Source: Planctomycetota bacterium (GTDB taxonomy: Bacteria; Planctomycetota; Planctomycetia; Isosphaerales; Isosphaeraceae). From it: a stretch of 8,333 nt of DNA. Below the pieces are notes generated by a model. It worked only from the letters and a program-made list of their open reading frames with translations. It was not told the DNA's origin and searched no databases. Position 1 is the stretch's first letter, and every line of letters starts with the position of its first letter. The position numbers and the translations under genes are program-made. Shown piece by piece: positions 7,279 through 8,333 of this stretch. The stretch spans positions 1-8,333 of the forward strand of contig JAJYCH010000166.1 of NCBI GenBank assembly GCA_021778575.1, in the 5' to 3' direction.

Positions 7279-8261
7279 TGCCCCCCACCGAACCCGCGCC
7301 CAACCCCGGCCCGCCCACAGTCCAGCGCGACGCGCAGGCGATCGACCCCCGCGCCTTGATGCGGATCAAGAGCCTGCAAATGCGGGCCCGGGTCACCGTC
7401 GAAGGGTTCATCAAGGGAATCCACCGGAGCCCCTACCACGGCTTCTCCGTCGAGTTCAGCGAGTATCGCGAATACACCCAGGGAGACGACACCCGGTTCA
7501 TCGACTGGAAGCTGTTCGCCCGGTCGGATCGCTACCAGGTCAAGCGGTTCGAGGACGAAACGAACCTCCGCTGCTACCTCGTCGTCGATACCAGCCGGTC
7601 GATGGGCTACACCTCGGGCGAGTACACCAAGGGGGACTACGCCCGGACCGCCGCCGCCACCATCGCCTATTTCCTGTCGAGGCAGAGGGACGCCGTGGGC
7701 CTGTTGACCTTCGACGACAAGGTGACCGAATACCTGCCGCCACGTCACCGGCCCGGCCAGCTTCGACGGCTGATCGGCATCCTCGAACGCGAGCCGCAAG
7801 GCCAGGCGACCGACCTTGCCGGACCGCTTGAAGAGATCGCCGCGACCGTCCGGAAGCGCGGGCTGATCGTCCTGATCTCCGACCTGCTCGTCCCGCTCGA
7901 AACCTTGAAGACCCGGCTCGGTTATCTCCGGTCGCGCGGGCATGACGTGGTCCTCCTCCGCGTGCTCGACCCGGCCGAGGTGAACTTCACGTTCACTCAG
8001 CCCGCGATGTTCCACGACGTCGAGTCGGGCCAGGAACTGTACGTCGATCCCGACGCGATCCGGGCCGATTATCTCCGACGGTTCGGCGAGCACGCGACCG
8101 AACTGGCCAAGATCTGCTCCGACCTGGGGATCGAGCTGGCACCGGTCACGACCGACCGACCGCTCGAACTGGTCCTCTTCGACCTCCTGAAAGCCCGGAT
8201 GCACCGAGAGCACGTCCCCGCCCGACGAGCCGGAACCCCCGGCCGAGGAGGCGTGGCATGA
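7278..8261 (+). CDS. DUF58 VWA-like protein, partner of the MoxR ATPase
   Basis: A 327-residue protein whose ATG shares its A with the TGA of the ATPase gene. A Pro-rich N-terminus (1-15) precedes the DUF58 core: the signature EYTQGDDTRFIDWKLFAR (65-82), followed by a von Willebrand factor A-like fold. The metal-ion (MIDAS) residues look complete: DTSRS (D104, S106, S108), T178 in QATDLAG and D202 in LISDLL. No hydrophobic segment is long enough to span the membrane, so this is the short soluble type rather than the longer membrane-anchored DUF58 form. The family is the usual VWA partner of MoxR ATPases and probably presents clients to the ring or is remodelled by it. The C-terminal tail (about 308-327, Arg/Gly/Pro-rich) carries within its codons the Shine-Dalgarno for a following start codon, and the TGA stop overlaps that ATG (ATGA). 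A BatA-like membrane protein would be the common next gene. Confidence 0.95.
   Translation: MPPTEPAPNPGPPTVQRDAQAIDPRALMRIKSLQMRARVTVEGFIKGIHRSPYHGFSVEFSEYREYTQGDDTRFIDWKLFARSDRYQVKRFEDETNLRCYLVVDTSRSMGYTSGEYTKGDYARTAAATIAYFLSRQRDAVGLLTFDDKVTEYLPPRHRPGQLRRLIGILEREPQGQATDLAGPLEEIAATVRKRGLIVLISDLLVPLETLKTRLGYLRSRGHDVVLLRVLDPAEVNFTFTQPAMFHDVESGQELYVDPDAIRADYLRRFGEHATELAKICSDLGIELAPVTTDRPLELVLFDLLKARMHREHVPARRAGTPGRGGVA
8246..8251 (+). promoter_or_regulatory. Strong Shine-Dalgarno for a gene starting at 8258
   Basis: AGGAGG at 8246-8251 is a consensus ribosome binding site 6 nt before the ATG at 8258-8260, which overlaps the DUF58 stop as ATGA. This layout normally marks a translationally coupled next gene. 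Confidence 0.6.
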
Positions 8262-8333
8262 GCATTTCTGGATTATGTGTAGGGTGGGCTCGGCCCACCA
8301 ATGTGAATTCGTGGTGGGCCGAGCCCACCCTTC
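8258..8333 (+). pseudogene. Start of the next operon gene, entered by a palindromic repeat (partial at window edge)
   Basis: From the ATG at 8258 a frame runs open to the window end, but only the first ~7 residues (MSISGLC) precede the palindrome at 8281. From there the peptide is repeat-encoded (VGWARPTN, then WWAEPTL) and looks nothing like a BatA N-terminus or any other known start. The strong Shine-Dalgarno and ATGA overlap suggest a real gene once began here. Either it is interrupted by the repeat, or it restarts from a downstream codon beyond the window, or the frame continues as an odd N-terminal extension. 'Pseudogene' is a tentative label because the rest is not visible. Confidence 0.35.
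8281..8331. repeat. Long palindromic repeat, copy 2, just after a start codon
   Basis: Perfect 20-nt inverted repeats at 8281-8300 and 8312-8331 (AGGGTGGGCTCGGCCCACCA and its complement) surround an 11-nt loop (8301-8311). The outer sequence TAGGGTGGG matches the end of the copy at 6079-6151, while the inner part differs. This fits a dispersed palindromic family that conserves its ends and stem. The element may extend slightly past the window edge. Confidence 0.85.

Noticed and set aside
7197..8213. Minus-strand frame of 338 codons opposite the DUF58 gene
   Set aside because: It is an antisense shadow of a clear DUF58/VWA gene.

Overview
The window looks like a chromosomal segment of a planctomycete, most likely of the Isosphaeraceae type (Singulisphaera/Paludisphaera-like). 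This is an inference from three things: GC-rich coding regions, the combination of a DUF4159 protein, a MoxR ATPase, a DUF58 protein and a TPR/peptidase-MA protein, and dispersed 'TAGGGTGGG...' palindromes between genes. No rRNA, tRNA, CRISPR array, transposase or phage gene is visible.

Layout: (1) 140-1636, minus strand: a cytoplasmic coiled-coil protein with a C-terminal domain resembling DUF2325. (2) About 1637-2450: a gene-free interval of roughly 800 bp between divergently transcribed genes, visibly less GC-rich than the genes, ending in a good sigma-70-like promoter (2428-2458) that points right. (3) 2524-5133, plus: an exported TPR protein with a central HExxH metallopeptidase-like domain. 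(4) 5141-6028, plus: an exported DUF4159 protein only 7 nt downstream. (5) 6029-6267: a non-coding spacer holding a long near-perfect palindrome, a 16-bp tandem duplication touching it, and a small hairpin with two possible folds. (6) 6268-7278, plus: a MoxR-family AAA+ ATPase with a strong Shine-Dalgarno and a GTG start. (7) 7278-8261, plus: a DUF58 protein with a VWA metal site, overlapping the ATPase stop codon by one base (TGATG). (8) 8258-8333: a strong Shine-Dalgarno and an ATG overlapping the DUF58 stop (ATGA), as expected for the next operon gene, but a second palindrome of the same family begins about 20 nt after that ATG.

How the genes may work together: MoxR plus DUF58 is a known AAA+/VWA pairing thought to act as a chaperone or metal-insertion/maturation machine. 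In planctomycetes it commonly sits with DUF4159 and BatA-type membrane proteins. The exported DUF4159 and TPR-peptidase proteins upstream may belong to the same envelope-related function, but the palindrome-containing spacer may separate the two pairs into different transcripts. The most unusual point is the palindrome at the start of the expected next gene at the right edge. The window ends too early to say whether that gene is broken or simply starts further on.
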